64,000 bases of DNA from Comamonas thiooxydans (GCF_002157685.2 NZ_AP026738.1:5394001-5458000), one strand, 5' to 3'. Shown: positions 8,488 through 16,005, counted from the stretch's first letter. Numbers and translations: made by a program. The notes: generated by a model from the sequence alone, not told the origin.

Positions 8488-8503
8488 TGGCACGCTGTTT
8501 GCT
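8488..8503 (+). promoter_or_regulatory. Sigma-54 (RpoN) promoter for the dioxygenase gene
   Basis: TGGCACGCTGTTTGCT matches the RpoN consensus TGGCACG-N4-TTGCW at every specified position. The predicted start is near 8514, giving a leader of about 177 nt to the ATG at 8691. The leader contains a hairpin CTGACC/GGTCAG around 8541-8558 and the complementary pair CTTCAG/CTGAAG further down. Confidence 0.85.
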
Positions 8504-8690
8504 GCACTCAAATCAAGAGTAGAAGCGTTCAGCACGATGCTCTGACCGCCCCCGGTCAGCAGCTTCGCGGGTCATTGCTCTTGAAGTGGGCGCGGCAAGC
8601 AGCAGCGCCTGATATCCACACTTCAGATGCCCGCAACCCCAAGCTTCACTGGCAACGCCGGTGTCTGAAGTCATCGCAAGAGAAATTCCT

Positions 8691-9689
8691 ATGCAGACCA
8701 TGACCAGCCACTCTTACAGCCTTGGCGAACTGGACAAGGAGGCCCGCATGGGCGGGCAAGGCGCAGAAACCTCGGCGCGCGAAGTTCGCGTCATAGACAT
8801 CAGCGACTTCGAGCAGCACAAGCAGGAGATTGCCGAACAGATCTGGAACGCTTCGGTGGAAATCGGCTTCTTCCAGGTTTCCGGCCACGGCATAGCCCAG
8901 GCCGATATCGACGCCGCATTCGGCAGGGCCGAACAGCTATTTGACTTGCCGCCCGAAACCAAGGCGCAATGGCCGCTATCGCGCAATGCGGGCTGGGAGC
9001 ACAAGGCGCAGATCCGCCCCTCCACACGCACCCCCGACCAGAAAGAGTCCTATCAGGTCACACGCCCGCGCATGCAGGGCCTGTGGCCCAGCGAGCAGGA
9101 GTTGCCCGGCTTCAAGCAGGCCACGCTGGCCTTTGAGCGCCAATGCTGGCAGGTGGGTATGCAGCTGCTGTCCTGCTTTGCCTACAAGCTGTGCTTTGAC
9201 GAGGAGTTCTTCACCCGCGCACATGACCCCGCCGTGCCCAGCTACCAGAGCACGCTGCGCATGCTGCATTACTTTGCCGTGGACCCTGCTCTCAAGGACG
9301 AAATCGGCCTGTGGCGTGCAGGCGCACATACGGACTTCGACTGCCTGACGCTGTTGTTCCAGCGCGCCGGCCAGGGGGGTCTGCAGGTGCTGCCCGGCAA
9401 GGAGGCCGAGGCCCAGCAATGGACGCCCGTGAAGCCCGTGGATGGCGTCATCACCTGCAATATCGGCGACATGCTGATGCGCTGGAGCGACGACCAGCTG
9501 CCCAGCAACTTCCACCGCGTGCGCAACCCGCAGCCCCATGAGTACCAGGGAGCCCGCTACAGCCTGGCCTTCTTCTGCCAGGCCAATGAAGATGCGGTGA
9601 TCGAAGGGCCGGCCAGAAAATATCCGCCCATCACAGGGGCGGAATATTTGCGTCAGCGCATCAGCGCCAATTTCTCGAACAGGTACTGA
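8691..9689 (+). CDS. 2-oxoglutarate/Fe(II)-dependent dioxygenase, isopenicillin-N-synthase-like family
   Basis: The 332-aa cytoplasmic oxygenase has an N-terminal DIOX_N region (VRVIDISDFEQHKQEIAEQI, EIGFFQVSGHGI) and a jelly-roll core with the iron ligands His213 and Asp215 (HTDFDCLTLL) and His275 (NFHRVRNP). RYSLAFFC supplies the R-x-S that binds the 2-oxoglutarate carboxylate. I took ATG 8691 (AGAGAA upstream) over the in-frame GTG at 8661. This family includes thymine-7-hydroxylase and other enzymes oxidising N-heterocycles and amino acids. With the divergent deaminase/transporter operon and shared sigma-54 control, a role in degrading the same nitrogen compound is a reasonable inference. 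Confidence 0.88.
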   Translation: MQTMTSHSYSLGELDKEARMGGQGAETSAREVRVIDISDFEQHKQEIAEQIWNASVEIGFFQVSGHGIAQADIDAAFGRAEQLFDLPPETKAQWPLSRNAGWEHKAQIRPSTRTPDQKESYQVTRPRMQGLWPSEQELPGFKQATLAFERQCWQVGMQLLSCFAYKLCFDEEFFTRAHDPAVPSYQSTLRMLHYFAVDPALKDEIGLWRAGAHTDFDCLTLLFQRAGQGGLQVLPGKEAEAQQWTPVKPVDGVITCNIGDMLMRWSDDQLPSNFHRVRNPQPHEYQGARYSLAFFCQANEDAVIEGPARKYPPITGAEYLRQRISANFSNRY

Positions 9690-9713
9690 CACTCCCCGAG
9701 CAGCCCTGTCGCG

Positions 9714-9760
9714 TCCCCCAAGGGGACAACACCTTCGGGGCGGGCGGCCCTTCCTCGGTG
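9714..9760 (+). repeat. Interspersed repeat, copy 1 (family A)
   Basis: The segment begins TCCCCCAAGGGGACAACACC, continues TTCGGGGCGGGCGGCCC and ends CCTCGGTG. A close relative in opposite orientation is at 59475-59535. It lies in the 184-base gap between the dioxygenase and the acyl-CoA-binding protein gene and is non-coding. Confidence 0.65.
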
Positions 9761-9822
9761 CCCCTGGCTTGGGGTTCCAGCCCCCCCGTCTTTGGTGCGG
9801 TGTGACGTGGTCTGAATTGAAA

Positions 9823-9853
9823 CGACAAAGCCCCGGAGCCCGGGGCCTTGTCG
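9823..9853 (-). terminator. Terminator-like hairpin after the acyl-CoA-binding protein gene
   Basis: The arms GACAAAGCCCCGG and CCGGGGCCTTGTC form a long, very stable stem 20 bases beyond the stop codon at 9874. The reverse-strand tail GTTTC has few U residues, so it may work as an RNA 3'-end stabiliser or a weak terminator. Confidence 0.6.
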
Positions 9854-9873
9854 GCGATCAGGGGTGGCACGGA

Positions 9874-10128
9874 TCAGCGCAACGACTCGATGAGATCGAT
9901 GTACTGCTGCTTGGCCTCATCCGGCGTCGTGCCTTCCAGCTTGGCCCAGGCATCCCACTTGGCGCGGGCCACCATATCGGTGAAACTGGGCTTCTTGGCT
10001 TCGTTGTCACCCTCGGTCGCCTGCTTGTACAAGGCATAAATCTTGAGCAAGGTGGCGTTGTCGGGGCGCTCGCCGAGCGAGGTGGAATTCTTGACGGTCT
10101 CTTCAAACCGGGCGTTCAGATCGGACAT
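9874..10128 (-). CDS. Acyl-CoA-binding protein (ACBP)
   Basis: This 84-aa, four-helix cytoplasmic protein binds long-chain acyl-CoA esters. Typical ACBP elements are seen: LLKIYALYKQATEGDN (helix 2 with the CoA-contacting Tyr and Lys), then ARAKWDAWAKLEGTTPDEAKQQYIDLI (helices 3-4 with the conserved Lys-Trp and the late Tyr). AGGAGACC precedes the ATG. ACBPs are scarce in bacteria but recur in Burkholderiales. A TetR-like operator over the -35 region suggests control by a fatty-acid-type repressor. Confidence 0.95.
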   Translation of the reverse strand: MSDLNARFEETVKNSTSLGERPDNATLLKIYALYKQATEGDNEAKKPSFTDMVARAKWDAWAKLEGTTPDEAKQQYIDLIESLR

Positions 10129-10160
10129 GAAAGGTCTCCTGGGCTTTAATAGTCGAGGCC

Positions 10161-10199
10161 AGTGTAGCCAAAAATCCGCTAAATTAGAACGACCGTTCT
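10161..10199 (-). promoter_or_regulatory. ACBP promoter with a TetR-type operator
   Basis: AGAACGACCGTTCT at 10186-10199 is a near-perfect palindrome (arms AGAACG and CGTTCT around AC) of the kind bound by TetR-family repressors. On the reverse strand a TACACT -10-like hexamer (10161-10166) lies so that the operator covers the -35 region. No tetR gene is in this window, so the regulator would act from elsewhere. Confidence 0.55.
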
Positions 10200-10311
10200 T
10201 TTTATTTCACAAAGTACCACAACGCCGGCAAGCAAGCAGCCCTTTGCGGCACGCTCTCCCTCAGATCCACCTCTTCGTGATTCGCCTCGCGGCAGCAGCA
10301 ACGGACTGCCT

Positions 10312-11517
10312 TCAGAACATCATGCGCAGACCCGCATCAAAGCCCAATGCGCTGCGTGGCTGCATGCCAGGGCTGTTGCTGTAGGCCGGTTGCGGCATGA
10401 TGACCGGGCTACTGACTGCCAGCGGCGTCACACCCATCACCGCAGGATTGTTGTGTCCATTGCTCACGCTGATACGTGACACCGTGGCGTAGAGCGCCGT
10501 GCGTTTGGAGAGGTTATGCACATAGCCCAAGGCGAGCTTGTTCACCGATGCGTCGCCGGCTCCCTGGCCATTTTTGAATTGCACCCTGGCCACCGACGCC
10601 CTGAGCTGATGCAGTCCGACAGGGATTTGCACACCAGCCAGAAGCCCGTCATAGCGGTCTGTGGCCCGCACATCGCTGGGCGCATTGCGCACCTGCGACC
10701 ACTCGCCTAGCACGCGGACCGGGCCGAAGTTGTACGAACCGCCCAGGTTCAGGGACTTGATGGTTTCCTTGCGGCCGTTGAAAGTGCCCAGCATGCTTTC
10801 GCCATAGCCCAGCGCAATATCGGTGGGGCCACTGGCCCAGCCAATGCGCCCACCAGCATAGCGGCCGCGCCTGGCATCATTTTCCGGGAAGGCATACATC
10901 AGCTGACCATAAATTCCGCCCAGCCCTGTCGGCAGGTGGTAGCCGATGGAGTTGTTGGCGCGCAGATAATTGTCCGTGCCTGCCGACAAACCGTTTCCCA
11001 GCAAGCGTTCGGGCAGCGTGCCGCTGGTCTGCGTACTCAGCGCACGGTTGATGGCCAGGTTGCTGCTGACCACCGCCAGCAAATTGACGCCCACGCCGTT
11101 GACGGAATAGGGATCAAAGGCCCAGTCATTCAGAAACGACGGTGTGTGATCACGCCCAAGGCGCAGCTCGCCCCAATTGCCCGCCAGGCTGACGGTGGAG
11201 CGTCGCCCAAAGTTCAGCGCACCGCCGCCCGTGTCGTTGGTCACAGGCGCTTCCAGCCACATGCTGGCAGACATTCCAGCACCCAGATCTTCAACGGCAC
11301 GAACACCCAGACGGCTGGCCAGATTACCCGAGGGTGACAGCGCCCAGATACCTTGGCTGGCCGTGCGGCCGGAGCCATCCCAGGAATTGCTGCGCACCAT
11401 GTAGCGGCTGACGCCCGCATCCATGACACCGAACAGCGTCACGGATGACTGAGCGCTGGCCAGGCTGCTGGCGGACAAGGCAAAAAGACTCCAGATATAG
11501 CGTGAAATACGTGGCAT
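10312..11517 (-). CDS. Gram-negative porin (Burkholderiales OmpC-like)
   Basis: The 401-aa outer-membrane protein has a signal ending SLASAQSSVTLFGVMDAGVSRY, the standard start of trimeric porins of this order. It carries the family's GNLASRLGVRAVEDLG block, FGRRSTVSLAG, and alternating beta-strand patterns to a C-terminal Phe (GFDAGLRMMF) recognised by the BAM machinery. AAAGGAG lies ahead of ATG 11517. An inverted repeat sits 25-45 bases upstream of the start. Expression may relate to the adjacent catabolic operon, but nothing in the sequence proves it. Confidence 0.92.
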   Translation of the reverse strand: MPRISRYIWSLFALSASSLASAQSSVTLFGVMDAGVSRYMVRSNSWDGSGRTASQGIWALSPSGNLASRLGVRAVEDLGAGMSASMWLEAPVTNDTGGGALNFGRRSTVSLAGNWGELRLGRDHTPSFLNDWAFDPYSVNGVGVNLLAVVSSNLAINRALSTQTSGTLPERLLGNGLSAGTDNYLRANNSIGYHLPTGLGGIYGQLMYAFPENDARRGRYAGGRIGWASGPTDIALGYGESMLGTFNGRKETIKSLNLGGSYNFGPVRVLGEWSQVRNAPSDVRATDRYDGLLAGVQIPVGLHQLRASVARVQFKNGQGAGDASVNKLALGYVHNLSKRTALYATVSRISVSNGHNNPAVMGVTPLAVSSPVIMPQPAYSNSPGMQPRSALGFDAGLRMMF

Positions 11518-11541
11518 GTCATGTCTCCTTTTCGTTATGAA

Positions 11542-11562
11542 TTCGCGGTATTGATCCGCGAA
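11542..11562. promoter_or_regulatory. Inverted repeat upstream of the porin gene
   Basis: TTCGCGG and CCGCGAA, 7 bp each, are separated by TATTGAT. It lies 25-45 bases before the porin ATG and could be an operator or a hairpin in the mRNA leader. Confidence 0.45.
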
Positions 11563-11685
11563 ATCACTCTAGAAAAGGAAGGCTGCAGCTCTTGTGCAGT
11601 TGATGCCATTCATTGCTTATTTGGCGCCACGTTCCCAAGGTGAATTCCCTAGGAATGTCGCCCTGTTGCATGGCCAATGTCAGAC

Positions 11686-11719
11686 AAAAAAAAGCCGGCG
11701 CCTTGGAAAAGGCACCGGC
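11686..11719 (-). terminator. Rho-independent terminator after the quinone oxidoreductase gene
   Basis: The stem has arms GCCGGCGCCTT and AAGGCACCGGC (one mismatch). On the reverse strand it is followed by a run of eight or more T. It ends transcription of the gene at 11768-12739 and insulates the porin gene. Confidence 0.85.
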
Positions 11720-11767
11720 ACAGATTTTCGCAATGGCTTTACGCGCCCAACATTTGCACCCAGCAGC

Positions 11768-12739
11768 TCATGGCACGAGTACCGTGGCCCCCACCGTCTT
11801 GCGCGCTTCCAATGCACGATGGGCTTGTGCCGCCTCGGCCAAGGCAAACTCCTGCTGCGGCTCGCTCACGATGCGCCCCGCCAGCACGTGCTCGAACAGC
11901 TCTGCAGCCATCTCCAGCATATGTGAGCGGGGCTGGATGTAATGCATCATGGCCGGCCTGGTCATCCAGATCGAGCCTTTGGCGGCCAGCAGCGATGAGT
12001 CCACCACCACGGAGCCGGAAGAGGTTCCGTTGCTGACCAGCGAGCCTCGCGGCTGCAGGCAATCGAGGGAGTCCATCAGTGTGTCCTTGCCTACCGAGTC
12101 GTACACCACGGGAACGCCCTTGCCTGCCGTGATTTCCTTCACTCGCTCGACGATGTTTTCACGCGAAGTCACGATGGTGTGCGCGCATCCGTTCGCCCTG
12201 GCCAGTTCGGCCTTCTCATCCGTGCTGACCGTCCCAATCATGTTGACCCCCATGGCGCGGGCCCACTGACAGGCAATCAGGCCTACGCCTCCGGCAGCTG
12301 CGTGATAGAGAATGGTTTCACCGCCCTGCAGCGGATAGACCTGACGGAACAGATACTGGGCCGTCATGCCCTTCATCATGAGTGTGGCTGCAGTACGATC
12401 TGAGATTCCGTCGGGCAACGGAATCAGCACTTCTGCAGGCATCACACGCGCCTGTGCATAAGCGCCTTGCGGACCGATCAGATAGCCAACGCGGTCACCC
12501 ACCCGGATATCCGTCACACCCGTTCCGACGGCCTCGACCACACCGACGGCATCCGAGCCCAACCCGTTGGGCAGGGCCAACGGATAACGCCCGGAGCGGA
12601 AGTACACATCGATGAAGTTGAGCGCGATATAGCTATGCCGCACACGGGCCTGGCCTGGGCCGGGGTCTCCTACAGCAACGTTTTCCAGTCGCAGAACTTC
12701 TGGACCGCCAGTCTCGTAAAAGCGAATGGCCTGAGTCAT
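11768..12739 (-). CDS. qor: NADPH:quinone oxidoreductase (zinc-independent MDR family)
   Basis: The 323-aa enzyme is of the Qor type, reducing quinones or enones with NADPH in the cytoplasm. Visible features are the N-terminal GroES-like domain (IRFYETGGPEVLRLENVAVGDPGPGQ), the quinone oxidoreductase segment YHAAAGGVGLIACQWARAMG with the AxxGGVG nucleotide-binding turn near residues 146-152, and a C-terminus ending ALEARKTVGATVLVP. No structural or catalytic zinc cysteines are present, which fits Qor. CAGGAG precedes ATG 12739. Terminators on both sides make it a single-gene unit. Confidence 0.92.
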   Translation of the reverse strand: MTQAIRFYETGGPEVLRLENVAVGDPGPGQARVRHSYIALNFIDVYFRSGRYPLALPNGLGSDAVGVVEAVGTGVTDIRVGDRVGYLIGPQGAYAQARVMPAEVLIPLPDGISDRTAATLMMKGMTAQYLFRQVYPLQGGETILYHAAAGGVGLIACQWARAMGVNMIGTVSTDEKAELARANGCAHTIVTSRENIVERVKEITAGKGVPVVYDSVGKDTLMDSLDCLQPRGSLVSNGTSSGSVVVDSSLLAAKGSIWMTRPAMMHYIQPRSHMLEMAAELFEHVLAGRIVSEPQQEFALAEAAQAHRALEARKTVGATVLVP

Positions 12740-12783
12740 GAAATGCTCCTGTATCTATTGAGGTGCAGCAAGCGCTGCAAAGC

Positions 12784-12819
12784 AAAATCCGGGCATCCTC
12801 AGTCGCAGACATGCCCGGA
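12784..12819 (-). terminator. Rho-independent terminator of the TauD/BKACE/Bug operon
   Basis: The arms TCCGGGCAT and ATGCCCGGA form a stem followed on the reverse strand by TTTTGC. It lies 18 bases past the Bug-protein stop codon. Confidence 0.7.
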
Positions 12820-12836
12820 CCAATTGACGAGCCGGC

Positions 12837-13805
12837 TCAGTTCAGCTTGATGCCGAAATTCCTGACGATCTCGCCATTGCGCTGGTATTCGGCCTGAAGA
12901 TCGGTAGACAGCTGCTCCAGCGTGCGCTCCTGCTTGATGGGCTCGAAGCCGGTGGACAGATAGCGCGCCTGCACCGCCTGGCTGGCGTTGACCTTTTGCA
13001 GCGTGGCATTGATCTTCTCCAGCAACGGCTGCGGCGTCTTTGCCGAGGCAAAGACGCCGGCCCAGTTGCTGAAATCAAGCTCCGGATAACCGAGCTCGGC
13101 CATCGTCGGCACATTGGGAAAATCGGACAAGCGGCTCTTGTAAGCAACGGCCAGCAGCTTGACCTTGCCGCTGGGAACCAGCGGTTTGGTGGTCACGGAG
13201 CCATCGAACATCAGCGGAATCTGATTGCCCATGACTTGAGCCAGTGCCGGTGCAGAGCCTGGAAACGGCACATGCTGCATGTCCAGGCCGGCCTTCTGAT
13301 TCAGGATCGCCCCTGCGTACTGCGATGCCGTCCCCTGGCTGTAGGAGGCAAAGGACAGCTGACCCGGATGGGCCTTGATATAGGCAATAGCCTCCTTGGC
13401 ATCCTTGGCCGGGAACTGAGGCGAAGCAATGAAGACCATGACGGAACGTGCCATCTGCGAGACGGGTCTGACATCCTTCATGGCATCAAAGCCCCCCTTC
13501 AGCACATGCGGAACCTCGGTCAGGATATTGGTCACCGTCACCAGCAGGGTATTGCCGTCTGAGGGCTGGGACAGCATGTACTTCACCGCCATGGCACCGC
13601 CAGCACCGGGGCGGTTTTCCACAATCACAGGCTGTTTGAGCTCATGCGCCAACTGATCGCTGATGATGCGAGCAAACACATCGATCGTGCCGCCGGGCGG
13701 GGCAGGAACAATGAGCTTGACGGGCTTGTCGGTGAAAGCGAGGGCGCTGCCAGTTGGCAAAGCTGCAGCCAGAGCAATGGACAGCAGGACTGGAATGCGT
13801 TGCAT
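12837..13805 (-). CDS. Bug-family (TctC) tripartite tricarboxylate transporter solute-binding protein
   Basis: The 322-aa periplasmic protein begins with a Sec signal (MQRIPVLLSIALAAALPTGSALA) and FTDKPVKLIVPAPPGGTIDVFARI, where the PPGG loop coordinates a carboxylate ligand in Bug proteins. RPGAGG and the later MFDGSVT block also fit. AAAGGAG marks ATG 13805; a longer frame upstream overlaps the BKACE gene and was rejected. No TctA/TctB genes are nearby, as is common for the greatly expanded Bug family. Its place in this operon suggests it captures the carboxylate that the two enzymes degrade. Confidence 0.92.
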   Translation of the reverse strand: MQRIPVLLSIALAAALPTGSALAFTDKPVKLIVPAPPGGTIDVFARIISDQLAHELKQPVIVENRPGAGGAMAVKYMLSQPSDGNTLLVTVTNILTEVPHVLKGGFDAMKDVRPVSQMARSVMVFIASPQFPAKDAKEAIAYIKAHPGQLSFASYSQGTASQYAGAILNQKAGLDMQHVPFPGSAPALAQVMGNQIPLMFDGSVTTKPLVPSGKVKLLAVAYKSRLSDFPNVPTMAELGYPELDFSNWAGVFASAKTPQPLLEKINATLQKVNASQAVQARYLSTGFEPIKQERTLEQLSTDLQAEYQRNGEIVRNFGIKLN

Positions 13806-13822
13806 CGTGCGCTCCTTTGACC

Positions 13823-14881
13823 TCAGGCGACTTTGCGCAGAAAACCCTGCTGAGCACCGTTGCGATTCGGAGCAAAGCCGTTCCTTGCCAGGCTCTCCTC
13901 CACCGTGTCGTAGAACACCCCGATCTGGCAGATCTCGCGCGCCTGGGCAGGAGTGGCGATGGGGCGGCTGCATTCCTTGGCAATGCGCACCAACTGCTCG
14001 ATCTGCTCCACCGTGCCCATTTTTCGGGTTCGGGTCTGATTCCACAGATTGTCTTCGGTGCCGCAGCGCACATGCAGGCCCATGGCAATGCCCATGAGAT
14101 TGATGGGCAGCACGTTCAGCACCGAGGCCTCTACCGTGAGCACCGCACCGTCGGGCACGGCGCGCACAAAATTGGCCAGGCTGTAAACGCTTGGCTGGTC
14201 CATTCCGCCGCCGATGGCCACCCAGTTCAGCACCAGCGGACCTTTGTAGATGCCGCGACGCATCAGCCGCTCAACCGACTCGAAGCTGTTGATGTTGTAG
14301 CACTGGAAGGCACTCTGAATGCCGGCCTCACTGAGGCGGCGTATATGTTCTTCGGCCCAGCCCGGCTGTGCTGGCACGGTCATTTCCTTGTAGGCATTGA
14401 ACACCGCTGGGTCCTCCATCGAAGTGCCCTGGATATCCCGCGCATCGAACTGCTCCAGGATGTTCATCTGCGAGGTATTGATGGTCACCGTCACCTGATC
14501 GGGCCTGGGGTCCAGCTCGGCCAGCATGTGGCGGGTATCGTCAGACAGCCATTTGGCGGCCGCGCCATCAGTTTCGGGTGCAAAGCTGATCGACCCCCCC
14601 ACCTGGATGATCATGTCCGGGACACGGGCACGCACGCCGGCAATCAACTCGTTGAACTTGGAAAGCCGCTTGCTGCCGCGACCGTCGAGCTCGCGCACAT
14701 GCAAGTGCAGCACCTGGGCGCCGGCGTTGTAGCAGTCCACGGCTTTTTGAATCTGCTCCTCCATCGTGACGGGAATTTCGCCGGGGAAGTCCTCCGGCAG
14801 CCACGAAGGTGCATAAGGAGCTGCAGTGATGATGAGAGGCTGCTGATTTTCGGCAACCAGGTGACCGTCGAGGAAATTCAT
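13823..14881 (-). CDS. BKACE family beta-keto acid cleavage enzyme (DUF849, 3-keto-5-aminohexanoate cleavage-like)
   Basis: The protein of 352 aa has the DUF849 features ITAAPYAPSW near the start, HLHVREL (metal-binding His pair) and QVGGSISF, followed by a TIM-barrel pattern. BKACE enzymes cleave a beta-keto acid with acetyl-CoA to acetoacetate plus an acyl-CoA. Members act on 3-keto-5-aminohexanoate, dehydrocarnitine, beta-ketoglutarate and others, and sequence alone does not fix which. CGGAGA precedes ATG 14881. The gene follows the TauD-like dioxygenase and lies 17 bases upstream of the Bug gene, so the three probably form one catabolic route. Confidence 0.9.
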   Translation of the reverse strand: MNFLDGHLVAENQQPLIITAAPYAPSWLPEDFPGEIPVTMEEQIQKAVDCYNAGAQVLHLHVRELDGRGSKRLSKFNELIAGVRARVPDMIIQVGGSISFAPETDGAAAKWLSDDTRHMLAELDPRPDQVTVTINTSQMNILEQFDARDIQGTSMEDPAVFNAYKEMTVPAQPGWAEEHIRRLSEAGIQSAFQCYNINSFESVERLMRRGIYKGPLVLNWVAIGGGMDQPSVYSLANFVRAVPDGAVLTVEASVLNVLPINLMGIAMGLHVRCGTEDNLWNQTRTRKMGTVEQIEQLVRIAKECSRPIATPAQAREICQIGVFYDTVEESLARNGFAPNRNGAQQGFLRKVA

Positions 14882-14999
14882 GATGGTGTCTCCGTTGTTA
14901 TATGAATGCCATGCCCGCGCTCAGAGCCTTGCGTACAACTGTGCTTGCATCGCACTGCTTGGTCAGGTTCTGCGCCTTGCCACGGGCGTCTTCCGATGC

Positions 15000-15848
15000 T
15001 CAAAAAGTCGGTGTGCCAATGATTCCGGCGCGCTCCATCTTTCGATGGCTGGGCGGATAGTCCATCACTGCGTAATGCTGTGTCGCGCGGTTGTCCCAGA
15101 TGGCGATGCTGCCGGGCTCCCAGCGCCAGCGGACCTGGTACTCGGGGATCGCGGCCTGGCTGATCAGGAACTGCAGCAGACTGGATGAGCCCTGGGTGAA
15201 GTCCTGGCCCACACGCACATTGGCGGGCGTGTGGAAGTTCGTGAAATGAGTGGTGAAGCCGCTGACAAACAGCACTTTTTCACCGGTTTCCGGATGTGTA
15301 CGAACCACCGGGTGCTCCGCATCCGGAAACTGCGCCTTGAGGGCCAGACGCTTCTGCGCAGGCATGGCGGCGCCAAAAGTGCACTCAATGCTGTGGCGTG
15401 CCCGCAGCGGGGCTATCACTTCCTTGATATGCGATGGAAGCATCTCGTAAGCCAGTGCCATATTCGCCCACATGGTGTCGCCGCCAACCGGCGGACACTC
15501 GACGCAGCGCAGCACGCAGCCCATGGGCGGCACCTCGCGCCAGGTGGCATCGCAATGCCAGGAGTTTTCATACCGGTCCAGCGGCTTGTCCGGCGTCTTG
15601 TAGATCTGCACCAGGCCGGGATGCTCGGGGTCGCTGCCGACCACCGGGTGATCCTCCAGCTCGCCAAAACGCCGGGCAAAACCGACATGCTCGGCGCGAC
15701 TGATACTCTGGCGGCGCAAGAACAGCACCTTGTGCTTGAGCAAGGCCGTCTTGATCTCTGCGAAAAGCCCGTCATCGCGCAGCGCATCCGCCAGTTGCAC
15801 ATCGACCAACTCCGCGCCTATGGCACAGGTCAGAGGGTTTATCTGCAT
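15000..15848 (-). CDS. TauD/TfdA-family 2-oxoglutarate-dependent dioxygenase
   Basis: The 282-aa enzyme uses Fe(II), O2 and 2-oxoglutarate to hydroxylate its substrate. Iron ligands are His98 and Asp100 (SWHCDATW) and His258 (TQHYAV), with Arg269 as the 2-oxoglutarate anchor. TAGGAGA precedes ATG 15848. It is the first gene of an operon with the BKACE and Bug genes (118-base gap with no gene I can support) and is divergent from an AraC regulator. Possible substrates are taurine-like sulfonates, aryloxyalkanoates or betaine-type acids. The BKACE partner makes a carnitine/betaine-like or amino-keto acid attractive, but this is inference. Confidence 0.88.
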   Translation of the reverse strand: MQINPLTCAIGAELVDVQLADALRDDGLFAEIKTALLKHKVLFLRRQSISRAEHVGFARRFGELEDHPVVGSDPEHPGLVQIYKTPDKPLDRYENSWHCDATWREVPPMGCVLRCVECPPVGGDTMWANMALAYEMLPSHIKEVIAPLRARHSIECTFGAAMPAQKRLALKAQFPDAEHPVVRTHPETGEKVLFVSGFTTHFTNFHTPANVRVGQDFTQGSSSLLQFLISQAAIPEYQVRWRWEPGSIAIWDNRATQHYAVMDYPPSHRKMERAGIIGTPTF

Positions 15849-15939
15849 AACTGTCTCCTACACTTTTTTGAACCCAGGCTTGTTGCTAGTCTCTGCCGCC
15901 CGGTAAGTCCACTGTAGAAAACCTGTGTCACATAGGTTG

Positions 15940-15973
15940 TGCATTTCATGCCGCACGCTATGCATCTCATGCC
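15940..15973. promoter_or_regulatory. Direct-repeat operator, probable AraC-family binding site
   Basis: TGCATTTCATGCC (15940-15952) and TGCATCTCATGCC (15961-15973) are direct repeats 21 bp apart, identical at 12 of 13 positions. Two half-sites on the same DNA face two helical turns apart is the usual arrangement for AraC-family activators. They lie between the AraC gene (ATG 16006) and the divergent TauD-like operon (ATG 15848). Confidence 0.75.
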
Positions 15974-16005
15974 AGAATTTCTCCGACTTTTTGCGTGGAG
16001 CAGTC

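Larger units (their letters stand above)
8311..8533. repeat. 16-bp inverted repeat bracketing the divergent promoter region
   Basis: GCTGAACGCTTCTACT at 8311-8326 and its exact reverse complement AGTAGAAGCGTTCAGC at 8518-8533. Each copy begins 13-14 bases after the -12 element of an outward-facing sigma-54 promoter, so both transcripts should carry the same sequence at roughly +4 to +20. It could be a repressor operator, a leader-RNA element, or the ends of a small inserted element; position and orientation favour regulation. The flanks beyond the 16 bases diverge. Confidence 0.8.

Noticed and set aside
8311-8533. A miniature insertion element bounded by 16-bp terminal repeats
   Set aside because: No flanking target duplication is visible, and the repeats sit at matching distances from two functional-looking sigma-54 promoters, favouring regulation. 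Not fully excluded.
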